Shown here in pieces: positions 9,081 through 16,666 of a DNA stretch of 64,000 nucleotides. The translations under genes and the position numbers were made by a program. The notes under the pieces are model-generated. The model did no database searches. It saw only the letters and a program-made list of their open reading frames with translations, and was not told the origin of the DNA. Position 1 is the first letter of the stretch, and the number at the start of each line of letters is the position of its first letter. The DNA is taken from positions 806,001 through 870,000 of the forward strand of contig NZ_JAHUZG010000001.1 in assembly GCF_019218285.1 (NCBI RefSeq). The letters are read 5' to 3'. Source of the stretch: Antarctobacter sediminis. Its GTDB lineage: Bacteria; Pseudomonadota; Alphaproteobacteria; Rhodobacterales; Rhodobacteraceae.

Positions 9081-9272
9081 ATGACTGCCCTCGTACATCC
9101 CCTCACCCGCGACCACCAAGTGTCGGACGCGGGCCTGCGCCGTGCAGGCGGCATCGCGCTGCTTGTGCTTGTCGCCTTTATGGCCGTGACCGCGATTACG
9201 GCACCACATGCCGTGGCCGATGCAGAGACCTGGCACGGCAATTCTGCCGCGATGCGGACGGTGGCGCGTTGA
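9081..9272 (+). CDS. Small single-span membrane protein, unknown
   Basis: 63 residues: a soluble N-terminal segment of about 20 residues, one strongly hydrophobic helix (GGIALLVLVAFMAVTAITA, about residues 23-41) and a short polar tail. AGGAG lies nine bases before the ATG at 9081, which supports translation. No family is recognised. It is convergent with purN, whose stop is 15 bases away. It may be a small inner-membrane protein; nothing in the sequence gives a function. Confidence 0.6.
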   Translation: MTALVHPLTRDHQVSDAGLRRAGGIALLVLVAFMAVTAITAPHAVADAETWHGNSAAMRTVAR

Positions 9273-9286
9273 CCGGGGCCGCGTTG

Positions 9287-9877
9287 TCAGGGCAACAGCA
9301 CCGGGGTTCGGTCGCCCGCTGCGAACCGTCGGAGCACCGCCGGGTATAGCTGATGTTCCATGCGCAGCACCCGTGCGGCGAGGCTGTCCGGCGTATCATC
9401 CGGCTGGATCGGAACGCGGGCCTGCCCAAGGATCGGCCCGTCGTCCAGTTCCGGCGTGACCTCATGCACGGTGCAACCGGCCTCGCAATCGCCAGCGTCG
9501 ATCGCCCGCGCGTGGGTGTGTAGCCCTCGGTACTTGGGCAAGAGCGAAGGATGGATGTTCAGCATCCGCCCTTCCCACGGCGTTACGAATCCCGCCGTCA
9601 GGACACGCATGAACCCGGCAAGGCAGAGGATGTCCGGGGCGTGGGGCGCAAGGGTTTCCTGCAACGCCTCTTCAAAGGCAGCGCGATCCTGACCAAAAGG
9701 ACGATGGTCGACGACAGCCGTGGGCACGCCCCGCTCCGCCGCCTTTTGCAGGCCGCCCGCGTCGGCATTGTTGGACAGCACCAGAACGGGACGGGCCGGA
9801 TGGTCGCCGGTCATGCTGTCCACCAGCGTGACCATGTTGGATCCACCGCCCGAAACAAAGATCGCGACGCGCTTCAT
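9287..9877 (-). CDS. purN: Phosphoribosylglycinamide formyltransferase
   Basis: 196 residues. It transfers the formyl group of 10-formyltetrahydrofolate to GAR, the third step of purine synthesis. Visible are the N-terminal FVSGGGSNM phosphate loop, the catalytic Asn-His pair in MLNIHPSLLPKYRGLH, and the downstream Asp in TPELDDGPIL. AAGGAGG eight bases before the ATG overlaps the stop of the DUF1963 gene (TAAGGAGG), so it is the third gene of purM-DUF1963-purN, probably translationally linked. Confidence 0.96.
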   Translation of the reverse strand: MKRVAIFVSGGGSNMVTLVDSMTGDHPARPVLVLSNNADAGGLQKAAERGVPTAVVDHRPFGQDRAAFEEALQETLAPHAPDILCLAGFMRVLTAGFVTPWEGRMLNIHPSLLPKYRGLHTHARAIDAGDCEAGCTVHEVTPELDDGPILGQARVPIQPDDTPDSLAARVLRMEHQLYPAVLRRFAAGDRTPVLLP

Positions 9878-9890
9878 CGCAGACGCCTCC

Positions 9891-10799
9891 TTAAAAACAT
9901 TGCAGGATGACCCGGGCCTTGCTGAAATCGCGGTTCGTCAGGTCCGTTTCGCGAATCCAGACGTACAGCTGACCGCCATCGCCCCATTCCCTGTCATCGT
10001 CCGAGGCGATCTGGCACAGCAGCCGCCAGTCGGTTTGCGATGCAATGGCGGCCCTGCCCCGATCCGAGTGATACTGCGCCGGGTCACCCGCGCTGATTCC
10101 GTTGGCCACAAGGGCGCATTCCGCTTCCATTTCGCCTTGGATCGGGCTGGGCCATCCGCCGAATTGATCGGGCAAACCGGAATCCTCAAGGTCGTCGAGC
10201 GCCTCGTCATAGGCCGTGACCACGTCGTAAGGCAGGCCAAGTGCCGAAAACCTCGCCGAAGAGACCGGAATCCTCGATGTCTCCGGGTAGAAACCGATGG
10301 GAAATTCGGTCAGAGGGCCCACAAGGGGATCAAAGATCGGTGGAGTTCCACGCTGCAAGACGGTGTCCGGCGCGGCATGGATCACGGCGAAGCCGCGGTC
10401 ATGTGACGGCTCGTATCCCCAGGGTTGCCAGATCGTATCGTAAAAGAGGAACAGGTGGCCCTTGTCCGGGAGACCCGGCAGCGCCGCCTGCGGATCCGGA
10501 ACCTCAGCCAGGTTGACCTGCAGGACAAGGCTCATTGGCTGAGGCGCGGACAGATAGGCTCTCATATCGTCCGAAACACCATCGTGGATGTCTGCCTCGG
10601 TCAAGGCGGGACGCACGGGCCAGTCCAGACCGACAGGCAAATTCGGCTCGCCGCCGAATTTGCTTTGGCCCGGCTGTGCGACGTCATCGGTCAAGGGCAC
10701 CATCCGAAAGCTGTCGCGGGCCTCTGCTGCAAGAGTGGCTGCATACTCTTGCAACCCCAAGCCGCGCAGGTCCGCTTCCAGCTTGTCGATGCCTGTCAC
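9891..10799 (-). CDS. DUF1963 (YwqG-like) protein
   Basis: 302 residues. The conserved DUF1963 features are [16 protein letters not shown] near residue 40, [27 protein letters not shown] and a C-terminal [11 protein letters not shown]. Proteins of this family (Bacillus YwqG) have no settled function. GTG 10799 was chosen since it overlaps the purM stop as GTGA; the frame stays open upstream, antiparallel to nothing but inside purM, which is a shadow. It lies between purM and purN in one transcription unit, a position that suggests a housekeeping or purely positional link rather than a known purine step. Confidence 0.75.
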   Translation of the reverse strand: MTGIDKLEADLRGLGLQEYAATLAAEARDSFRMVPLTDDVAQPGQSKFGGEPNLPVGLDWPVRPALTEADIHDGVSDDMRAYLSAPQPMSLVLQVNLAEVPDPQAALPGLPDKGHLFLFYDTIWQPWGYEPSHDRGFAVIHAAPDTVLQRGTPPIFDPLVGPLTEFPIGFYPETSRIPVSSARFSALGLPYDVVTAYDEALDDLEDSGLPDQFGGWPSPIQGEMEAECALVANGISAGDPAQYHSDRGRAAIASQTDWRLLCQIASDDDREWGDGGQLYVWIRETDLTNRDFSKARVILQCF

Positions 10800-11842
10800 T
10801 TCAGCCCACCGCTGTACGAAACGCCCTGCCCCTTGGTCACCGTGCCAAGGCGATGGACGGTTTCGCCCATCCCGCGCAGCAATTCGTCCACCGCGTATTC
10901 GCTTTCCGGTTCCACCACGAGGATCATGCCGATCCCGCAGTTGAAGGTCTTGAGCATCTCCCCCTCGGCGATGCCGCCGACGCCGCGCATCCATTTGAAC
11001 AGATCCGGAAGATCCCATGCGCCAAGGTCGATCTCTGCGCCAAGCCCCTCGGGCAGGACGCGCGGCAGGTTTTCGGTCAGACCCCCGCCGGTGATATGCG
11101 CCAGCGCGTGGACCTCTCCGGCTTCGATGGCGGCAAGGGCCGGTTTGACATAAAGCCGCGTCGGCGCCAGCAGCGCCTCGCCCAGCGTGCTGCCACCCCA
11201 AGGGCACGGCGCGTCCCAGCCCAGACCCGACAGTTCCACCAGCTTGCGCACGAGGCTGTAGCCATTGGAATGCACGCCGTCCGAGCCAAGCCCCAAGAGA
11301 ACGTCCCCTTCCTTCACACCGTCAGGCAGCGCCGCACCGCGTTCCATCGCGCCAACGGCGAAACCGGCAAGGTCGAAATCGCCTTCGGGGTACATGCCGG
11401 GCATCTCGGCGGTTTCGCCGCCAATCAGCGCACAGCCCGAGCGGACGCAACCTTCGGCGATACCTTCGACCACGCGGGCGGCAATCTCGGTCTCCAGCTT
11501 GCCCGTGGCGAAATAGTCGAGGAAGAACAGCGGCTCTGCCCCTTGGCACACCAGATCGTTCACGCACATGGCGACAAGGTCGATGCCCACGCCATCCACA
11601 TGGCCGGTGTCGATCGCGATCCGCAGCTTGGTGCCCACGCCATCGGTGGCGGCGACCAGAACCGGGTCGGAATAGCCCGCAGCCTTGAGATCGAACAGCG
11701 CGCCGAATCCGCCCAGCCCGCTCATCACGCCGCTGCGGTTGGTCCGCTTGGCGGCGGGCTTGATCCGTTCCACCAGCGCGTTGCCCGCGTCGATATCCAC
11801 ACCCGCCTGGGCATAGGTCAGCCCGTTCTTGCCGTCGCTCAT
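10796..11842 (-). CDS. purM: Phosphoribosylformylglycinamidine cyclo-ligase
   Basis: 348 residues, typical of PurM. It closes the imidazole ring of AIR using ATP in purine synthesis. Conserved segments: [12 protein letters not shown] at the N-terminus, [57 protein letters not shown] and [15 protein letters not shown] 11842 is preceded by GGAAGGG; a start at 11866 is less likely. It overlaps the next gene by four bases (GTGA), heading the purM-DUF1963-purN group. Confidence 0.97.
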   Translation of the reverse strand: MSDGKNGLTYAQAGVDIDAGNALVERIKPAAKRTNRSGVMSGLGGFGALFDLKAAGYSDPVLVAATDGVGTKLRIAIDTGHVDGVGIDLVAMCVNDLVCQGAEPLFFLDYFATGKLETEIAARVVEGIAEGCVRSGCALIGGETAEMPGMYPEGDFDLAGFAVGAMERGAALPDGVKEGDVLLGLGSDGVHSNGYSLVRKLVELSGLGWDAPCPWGGSTLGEALLAPTRLYVKPALAAIEAGEVHALAHITGGGLTENLPRVLPEGLGAEIDLGAWDLPDLFKWMRGVGGIAEGEMLKTFNCGIGMILVVEPESEYAVDELLRGMGETVHRLGTVTKGQGVSYSGGLK

Positions 11843-11963
11843 GTCGGTCCCTTCCAGATGATGCACACGCGCTTAGACCAAAGCGCCGCGCGCTGCAATT
11901 GCCCGCCCCGACGCCGCGTCACGAAGCTGCACGGTTTCGCGGCTGCCAAGAATTTTCTGCATG

Positions 11964-11996
11964 TGCAATGCAGCTATTCGCTGCCGCAGCATTGCA
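11964..11996. promoter_or_regulatory. Perfect 8-bp dyad upstream of the peroxiredoxin gene
   Basis: TGCAATGC (11964-11971) and GCATTGCA (11989-11996) form an exact inverted repeat with 17 bases between. The centres of the arms are 25 bases apart. It lies 57-89 bases upstream of the peroxiredoxin start, where an activator or repressor would bind. Confidence 0.45.
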
Positions 11997-12001
11997 GCCA
12001 G

Positions 12002-12018
12002 TTGAGAACGGTTCTAGG
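12002..12018. promoter_or_regulatory. Irr/ICE-box-like palindrome upstream of the peroxiredoxin gene
   Basis: TTGAGAACGGTTCTAGG contains the perfect palindrome AGAAC-G-GTTCT and resembles the iron-control element of alphaproteobacterial Irr (TTTAGAA-N3-TTCTAAA as I recall it), with three mismatches at the ends. It is 35 bases upstream of the ATG, in the core promoter area. Irr control is inferred. Confidence 0.35.
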
Positions 12019-12052
12019 TCGGAGAAAGTTCAATCGTTTCAGGGAATCAGAC

Positions 12053-12598
12053 ATGAATACCGGCTCCAAGCTTCCCCAGGTGACCTTCCACACCCGCGTG
12101 CGCGACGACAGCATCGAAGGCCCGAACCCCTTCCGTTGGGAAGACAAGACCACCGCTGATTACTTTGCCGGCAAGCGCGTGATCCTGTTCTCGCTGCCCG
12201 GTGCCTTCACCCCGACCTGCTCGACCTACCAGCTGCCCGGCTACGAAAACGGATTCGCCGATTTTCAGGAACAGGGCATCGACGCGATCTATTGCATGTC
12301 GGTCAACGACAGCTTTGTCATGAACAAATGGGCCGAAGCCCAGGGCATCAAGAACGTTCAGGTGATCCCCGATGGTTCGGGTGAGTTCACCCGCAAGGTC
12401 GGCATGCTGGTCGCCAAGGACAACCTTGGCTTTGGCATGCGGTCGTGGCGCTATGCAGCCGTCGTGAACGATGGCGTCGTCGAAGCTTGGTTCCAGGAAC
12501 CCGGTCTGGGCGACAACCACCCCGAAGACCCCTATGGCGAAAGCGCGCCGGAAAACCTGCTGGCCTACCTCAAGGCAGCCGAAGAAAAAGCGGCCTGA
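12053..12598 (+). CDS. Peroxiredoxin, Prx5 type (thiol peroxidase)
   Basis: 181 residues. The peroxidatic motif PGAFTPTCSTYQLPGYE (Cys about residue 52) is that of Prx5/hybrid peroxiredoxins; there is no fused glutaredoxin domain. It reduces hydrogen peroxide and organic hydroperoxides, probably with glutathione/glutaredoxin or thioredoxin as donor. A second Cys (IYCMSV) lies about 30 residues on. ATG 12053 is preceded by AGGGAA. Two palindromes sit upstream (11964 and 12002), suggesting redox or iron control, and a strong terminator follows at 12622. Confidence 0.92.
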   Translation: MNTGSKLPQVTFHTRVRDDSIEGPNPFRWEDKTTADYFAGKRVILFSLPGAFTPTCSTYQLPGYENGFADFQEQGIDAIYCMSVNDSFVMNKWAEAQGIKNVQVIPDGSGEFTRKVGMLVAKDNLGFGMRSWRYAAVVNDGVVEAWFQEPGLGDNHPEDPYGESAPENLLAYLKAAEEKAA

Positions 12599-12621
12599 CC
12601 GGTCCCGACTTACCTCAGTCG

Positions 12622-12651
12622 AAAGGGCGTCGCGGATCGCGGCGCCCTTTT
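12622..12651 (+). terminator. Rho-independent terminator of the peroxiredoxin gene
   Basis: Stem AAAGGGCG / CGCCCTTT with an inner CGCG-GAT-CGCG stem, ending in TTTT. It lies 23 bases after the stop codon. Confidence 0.85.
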
Positions 12652-12667
12652 GCGTTTCGGCAGGCGC

Positions 12668-12695
12668 TTGACCTTGCGCCTGCCTCTGGTACTGC
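12668..12695 (+). promoter_or_regulatory. Sigma-70 promoter of the CAU tRNA
   Basis: TTGACC (12668-12673), 16-base spacer, TACTGC (12690-12695). The expected start is a few bases before the mature tRNA 5' end at 12709. Confidence 0.5.
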
Positions 12696-12708
12696 TCTGC
12701 GACACGGT

Positions 12709-12785
12709 GGGCCTGTAGCTCAATTGGTTAGAGCAGGGCGCTCATAACGCCTTGGTTGCGGGTTCAAGTCCTGCCGGGCCTACCA
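12709..12785 (+). tRNA. tRNA with CAU anticodon, probably tRNA-Ile2 (lysidine type)
   Basis: A 77-nt cloverleaf with encoded CCA. Acceptor arms GGGCCTG / CGGGCCT (G1-U72 wobble), D arm GCTC-GAGC, anticodon stem GGGCG / CGCCT with loop CTCATAA (anticodon 12743-12745), T arm GCGGG-TTCAAGT-CCTGC. CAU can be initiator Met, elongator Met or Ile2. The CTCATAA loop with the TTGGTTGC variable/T region resembles E. coli tRNA-Ile2 more than alphaproteobacterial elongator Met as I remember it, and the paired 1-72 end excludes the usual initiator. Ile2 would need TilS to make lysidine at C34 to read AUA. Confidence 0.85.
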
Positions 12786-12815
12786 GTGATCCTGAAAACC
12801 GCGACACGCCGGACA

Positions 12816-14597
12816 TCACTTGCCCGGCAGAATCGGTATATGCGGCGTTTCCCGTGGTCCGCCAAAGATCGCGTGACGTTTGTCCACCTCGATATCGATT
12901 TCCACGCCGCGCGGGTCGGAAAGCGGGCTGTGCACAAGGATCGCATCGCCCAGCCGATTGGTTCTTACGTCCAGCAAATCATCGGGTCCGGCGACCCGCG
13001 GCTTGAGGTATTTCTCGGCCCGGATCCAATATTCGCCGTCGGGGAGATCGTCGATCAATAGCTGATAGCTGCCATCCGGACGCGAGGCGGTTTCGGCATG
13101 GATATCGCTGTCGGCGGTGTTATGCGCCATGACCATGACACCCCCAACCCCCTTGTCCCTGTAGATCACCCGCCCCCAGATATGGCCGTCTTTGGGTTTG
13201 GGGCGGGTAACAAAGACCGTCACCACCGCAGTCTTGTGGTCCCAGACCGGTGGACTTTTGGAATAAAGCCCGGTTTCCAGTCCCAGCGTGATCGGCGTGG
13301 ACCACCATGTCTTGGTCTTATCCAGACTGTAGCCCTGCGGAAAATCCGGGGGCACGACACTGCGCGCCTCTACCCAATAGATCCCTTTGGGAAGATTGCG
13401 AAATTCGAAACGGCCATCAGGCCCGACGCGAAACCGCTGCCGTTCGCCCGGCGTCTTGCCGCGCGGGATCAGTTCCAGAACGGCGCTGCGCGGACGGGCA
13501 CCCCGCATGGCGGGCAGCGACGGATCGAAATCAAAGACCACCACACCTGAAATGCTGCCCAGCGGTTCGTCCAGTTTGACTTGCACCCGTCCTTGCACCT
13601 CGTCCTCGAACTCTTCGATCCTGATCTTGACCGCGAAAGGGATTTCTTTCTCATCTTTGACCATGGCCGAGAGCTTCAGCTTGCCGTCGAGGATTTCCAG
13701 TTCCGGCGGCAAGACCCATTGCAGGTTCTCATCCGGCACCCTGCGATCCGACGCGCCGCTGTCGTCACCAATCAAGGCGATCACCCAAGGCAAGCGTCTG
13801 GAATCGCCCGGTTTCAGGAACAGTATTCCGGGGGTCAGTTCCAGCCCCGTGACCTGATCCGGGTCGATCGGATCGCGCCACGGGAGGCGCGGCTTGTCAT
13901 CCTTGTCCCCTGCCCCGTCCGGATCGTCATCATCCTTGGCCCCGGGTACGACCGGGTCTTCATCATCGGTGGGAAAGACATAGGCCCCCGCCGACGGGTC
14001 CTCGATCAATTCGCGCCCGGCGGGTTTGAAATTCCAGCCATAGCGCCCGCGTTCCCCGATGATCCGCAGATGCATCACCGGGTCGAAATAGCCGTCATCC
14101 TTGAGGAAAAACTCCATCGACCCGTGATTGTGGACATCCGAGCCGCAAAAATGTTCGGTGCCCTTCCAGTCTCCGGTGATCCGGGCATCCTTGCTTTCCC
14201 AAGCACCGGACAGCTGCGCACGCAAGGTCAGGTCGGCACCGCCAAGGCGGACATTCGTTTCGCAAACCCCTTGAATCCACACGGTTCCGGTAACCGTCGG
14301 CCCCGAAAAGATCAGCGTGATCCGAGCCTTGCGCCCATCGCCCGCCGCCTGCCCGTAATAGGTGATCCTGGTATGACCCTCGTCCGTCCGTCCGACCTGC
14401 GGTGCGGACCAGCTGTTGCCCTCGGGCGTGGCGACGCGTGGCGTGGCCGGGACTGGCGGCAGAGGGGCGACATCCGGTGTCCCGGATTCCCCCCGCAGCA
14501 GGTCATTGATGGCATCCGCCCCCTGCGCCCCGGCCTGTAACGGCAGCAGGAATGAAAGGCAGGCAAGCGCCCGCAACAGGATCAAAAGACGGCTCAT
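12816..14597 (-). CDS. Large secreted protein with carboxypeptidase-regulatory-like domains
   Basis: 593 residues with a cleavable signal peptide (LLRALACLSFLLPLQAGAQG). The first half contains a beta-rich domain (residues about 55-190) with ITYYGQ and a Cys pair (GVCETN, EHFCGSD). An acidic linker rich in Asp (DDEDPVVPGAKDDDD) follows. The second half shows two transthyretin-like/Cna-B-like repeats (SGVVVFDFD... GRFEFRNLPKGIYWVEA and GRVIYRDKGVGGVMV... DGSYQLLIDDLPDGEYWI). ATG 14597 begins the signal peptide. It probably acts in the periplasm or outside the cell as a binding or structural protein; no catalytic motif is visible. Asp/Lys-rich stretches could bind calcium, which is inference. 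Confidence 0.65.
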   Translation of the reverse strand: MSRLLILLRALACLSFLLPLQAGAQGADAINDLLRGESGTPDVAPLPPVPATPRVATPEGNSWSAPQVGRTDEGHTRITYYGQAAGDGRKARITLIFSGPTVTGTVWIQGVCETNVRLGGADLTLRAQLSGAWESKDARITGDWKGTEHFCGSDVHNHGSMEFFLKDDGYFDPVMHLRIIGERGRYGWNFKPAGRELIEDPSAGAYVFPTDDEDPVVPGAKDDDDPDGAGDKDDKPRLPWRDPIDPDQVTGLELTPGILFLKPGDSRRLPWVIALIGDDSGASDRRVPDENLQWVLPPELEILDGKLKLSAMVKDEKEIPFAVKIRIEEFEDEVQGRVQVKLDEPLGSISGVVVFDFDPSLPAMRGARPRSAVLELIPRGKTPGERQRFRVGPDGRFEFRNLPKGIYWVEARSVVPPDFPQGYSLDKTKTWWSTPITLGLETGLYSKSPPVWDHKTAVVTVFVTRPKPKDGHIWGRVIYRDKGVGGVMVMAHNTADSDIHAETASRPDGSYQLLIDDLPDGEYWIRAEKYLKPRVAGPDDLLDVRTNRLGDAILVHSPLSDPRGVEIDIEVDKRHAIFGGPRETPHIPILPGK

Positions 14598-14681
14598 GGA
14601 TCTTCTACCCCGGATCACGAGTGAAGATCAGCCAAGCGCATTGGCACCCGGCCCGCCTTGACATGGCGCAAGCCCGTCCGG

Positions 14682-16217
14682 TCAGCGCCCTTTGAACAGG
14701 CCGCCCAGAACGCCGCGCACAATGCGCCGCCCGGTTGTTCCGGTCAGTTCCTTCATCACCATATCGCCCATGGCCCGGCCAAAGCTCTTGCCCTTGCGCA
14801 CGGGACGCGAGGTCGAACGGCTGACCCGCGTGCCGCTATAGCGACGACCGGCACGGAACTCGCCGCTGCCGGTCTCTTCCTCCGCGCGCTCGGCCTCTGC
14901 TGCGGCCTGTGCCGCCTTGTCGGCCCGCGCCTTGAGGATCTCATGCGCCGAATGGCGATCCACAGAAGTATCGTATTTCCCCGCCATGTCAGAGGCTTGA
15001 AGGATCGCGCCGCGTTCGGCCCCTGAGATTGGACCCAATTGCGACGAGGGCGGACGGATCAGTGTGCGCTGCGCCACGCCCGGCGCACCCTTGCGTTCCA
15101 GAAAAGAGGTCACGGCCTCTCCCACGCCAACGGTGCGGATGGCCTCTTCGATGTCGAAATCGGGGTTCTCGCGATAGGTTTCCGCCGCCAGCCGCAAGGC
15201 CCGTTTGTCGCGCGCGGTAAAGGCGCGCAAGGCATGCTGAACACGGTTTCCCAACTGGCCCAGCACGTCCTCGGGGATGTCATCGGGCGACTGCGACACG
15301 AAATACACGCCCACGCCTTTGGACCGGATCAGCCGCGCCACCTGTTCCACCTTGTCGATCAAGGCCTTGGGCGCATCGTCGAACAGCAAGTGCGCCTCGT
15401 CGAAAAAGAACACCAACCGCGGTTTTTCCGGATCGCCGACTTCGGGGAGGGCTTCGAAAAGTTCGGACATCAGCCACAGCAGGAAGGTCGCGTACAGCCG
15501 TGGCCGCCCCATCAGCTTGTCTGCTGCAAGGATGTTGACCATCCCGCGCCCGTCGGGCGCCAGTTGCATCAGGTCATCCAGTTCCAGTGCGGGTTCACCA
15601 AAAAAACCTGCGCCCCCCTCGTTTTCCAGTACGAGGAGCCGGCGCTGAATCGCTCCGATGGAGGCGATGGAGATGTTTCCGTACCGCAAAGACAACTCTT
15701 TGCGGTTCTCGCCCAGCCAGACCAGCATCGACCGCAGGTCTGCCAGATCCAGCAGGGCCAGCCCCTCTTCGTCGGACAGGCGGAAAGCGATGTTCAGAAT
15801 GCCTTCCTGCGCTTCCGTCAGTTCCAGAAGCCGTGCCAGCATCAGCGGCCCCATCTCGGTCACCGTGGTCCGGACCGGATGCCCCTGTTCACCGAACAGG
15901 TCCCAAAAACGCACCGGAAATCCTTGGTAGGCGAAATCGTCAAAGCCGATGGTGGCGCAACGCTCCATGAACGCTTCATGCAGCTTGTGGCTCTCGCTGC
16001 CCGCCTTGGCCAACCCGGACAGGTCGCCCTTAACATCGGCAAGGAAAACCGGAACACCGGCGGCGGAAAACCCTTCGGTCAGGATCTGCAAGGTCACCGT
16101 CTTGCCTGTCCCGGTCGCCCCGGCGACCAGCCCGTGACGGTTTGCATATCCAAGATCGAGATGCTGCTTGACGCCATAGCCAGCGCCCGCGCCGCCGACG
16201 AAAACCGGTTTGACCAT
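14682..16217 (-). CDS. HerA-like ATPase, DUF853 (YjgR) family
   Basis: 511 residues. Walker A is AGATGTGKTVTLQ (about residues 32-44); Walker B is RLVFFFDEAHLLF (about 265-277); a sensor segment VYFVSQSPDDIPEDVLGQLGNRVQHALRAF follows. This is the DUF853 branch of the HerA/FtsK superfamily, proteins annotated as helicase-like with unproven roles in DNA translocation. The C-terminal 100 residues are Ala/Glu-rich then Arg/Lys-rich, possibly nucleic-acid binding. The start at 16217 has no neighbouring gene upstream on the same strand; the upstream gap holds the small-RNA candidates. Confidence 0.88.
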   Translation of the reverse strand: MVKPVFVGGAGAGYGVKQHLDLGYANRHGLVAGATGTGKTVTLQILTEGFSAAGVPVFLADVKGDLSGLAKAGSESHKLHEAFMERCATIGFDDFAYQGFPVRFWDLFGEQGHPVRTTVTEMGPLMLARLLELTEAQEGILNIAFRLSDEEGLALLDLADLRSMLVWLGENRKELSLRYGNISIASIGAIQRRLLVLENEGGAGFFGEPALELDDLMQLAPDGRGMVNILAADKLMGRPRLYATFLLWLMSELFEALPEVGDPEKPRLVFFFDEAHLLFDDAPKALIDKVEQVARLIRSKGVGVYFVSQSPDDIPEDVLGQLGNRVQHALRAFTARDKRALRLAAETYRENPDFDIEEAIRTVGVGEAVTSFLERKGAPGVAQRTLIRPPSSQLGPISGAERGAILQASDMAGKYDTSVDRHSAHEILKARADKAAQAAAEAERAEEETGSGEFRAGRRYSGTRVSRSTSRPVRKGKSFGRAMGDMVMKELTGTTGRRIVRGVLGGLFKGR

Positions 16218-16240
16218 GCTCTACCCCCTGTCTTCCTTGG

Positions 16241-16281
16241 GGAAACATACATCCTTAACCAATTGATGCCAGTATGTTTCC
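16241..16281. promoter_or_regulatory. Perfect 10-bp inverted repeat upstream of the HerA-like gene
   Basis: GGAAACATAC (16241-16250) and GTATGTTTCC (16272-16281) are exact inverted copies, 21 bases apart and 31 bases centre to centre, about three helical turns. It starts 24 bases upstream of the HerA-like ATG and ends beside the first small-RNA candidate. It could be an operator for either transcript or a stem in a leader RNA. Confidence 0.5.
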
Positions 16282-16284
16282 AGT

Positions 16285-16363
16285 TCGGGGCGTCATGTCC
16301 TCTCCTGCCCCGGACGGACTTCCTCCCTGTCAGACTGGCCGCGCCCAAGGGCGCGGCTTTTTT
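16285..16363 (+). ncRNA. Candidate small RNA 1 with pyrimidine-rich loops
   Basis: On the + strand, where no gene is present, three hairpins follow each other. CGGGGC/GCCCCG (16286-16312) has a loop containing CCTCTCCT. GACGG/CTGTC (16313-16331) has a loop ACTTCCTCC. The last is GCCGCGCCC-AA-GGGCGCGGC plus TTTTTT. CU-rich loops able to pair with Shine-Dalgarno sequences are known from Rhodobacteraceae small RNAs (CcsR/cuckoo type), which this resembles without matching the CCUCCUCCC motif exactly. The 5' end is not defined; no clear -35/-10 pair is seen. The complementary strand shows AGGAG sites, so a leader of the HerA-like gene is an alternative. Confidence 0.4.
16338..16363 (+). terminator. 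Rho-independent terminator 1 in the HerA-like/ialB gap
   Basis: Perfect 9-bp stem GCCGCGCCC / GGGCGCGGC with an AA loop core, followed by six T residues. No protein gene precedes it on this strand. Confidence 0.8.
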
Positions 16364-16413
16364 CTTTGTTTCAAAATCCGGGGCATCGCGAAAAAAGAAG
16401 GTCGAAAACCCTG

Positions 16414-16442
16414 TTGACCGCGGGAAATTCTTCTCGTAGCGT
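16414..16442 (+). promoter_or_regulatory. Sigma-70 promoter of small-RNA candidate 2
   Basis: TTGACC (16414-16419), 17-base spacer, TAGCGT (16437-16442). The -35 equals that of other promoters in the window. Transcription would begin near 16449. Confidence 0.55.
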
Positions 16443-16448
16443 CACGAC

Positions 16449-16516
16449 CAATGACAAAGTCGGCCGGTCCGACAGGGAGTGAAATGGAAAGGGGCCCCCG
16501 GGCCCCTTTCCTTTTT
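16449..16516 (+). ncRNA. Candidate small RNA 2 (about 68 nt)
   Basis: Between the promoter at 16414 and a strong terminator ending at 16516 there is no room for a normal gene. The RNA would hold a GTCGG-N5-CCGAC hairpin (about 16459-16473), then AGGGAG and an ATG at 16484 directly entering the terminator stem. The SD-ATG before a terminator could instead mark a tiny leader ORF that reads through toward ialB (open for about 40 codons). Nothing else fills the gap to ialB (16517-16666). Confidence 0.45.
16486..16516 (+). terminator. Rho-independent terminator 2 in the HerA-like/ialB gap
   Basis: GGAAAGGGGCCC and GGGCCCCTTTCC are perfect 12-base inverted arms separated by CC, followed by TTTTT (16512-16516). 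Confidence 0.85.
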
Positions 16517-16666
16517 GTTTGCGGGCGCTTCGCTCCTTGGACCGGGTCGGTGAACGGGCGGCATTCCGCCAATCGGCGCGGCGGTGCGGCGGATTTTCTT
16601 CCCTGACACTCCGCCCGCCCCATGTTAAGCGACACACAGGCAACTGACCGGATTATTGAGGACAAC

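Noticed and set aside
10800-11207. N-terminal extension of the DUF1963 protein inside purM
   Set aside because: It is Arg/Gly-rich out-of-frame translation of purM; GTG 10799 overlapping the purM stop is the natural start.
10535-12040. Long + strand open frame opposite purM running into the peroxiredoxin gene
   Set aside because: purM and the peroxiredoxin start at 12053 are certain; the upstream part is antisense shadow.
16484-16608. Small ORF beginning ATG 16484 after AGGGAG
   Set aside because: It runs straight through a 12-bp terminator stem and gives an Arg/Pro/Gly-rich sequence without recognisable features; kept only as an alternative reading of the small-RNA candidate.
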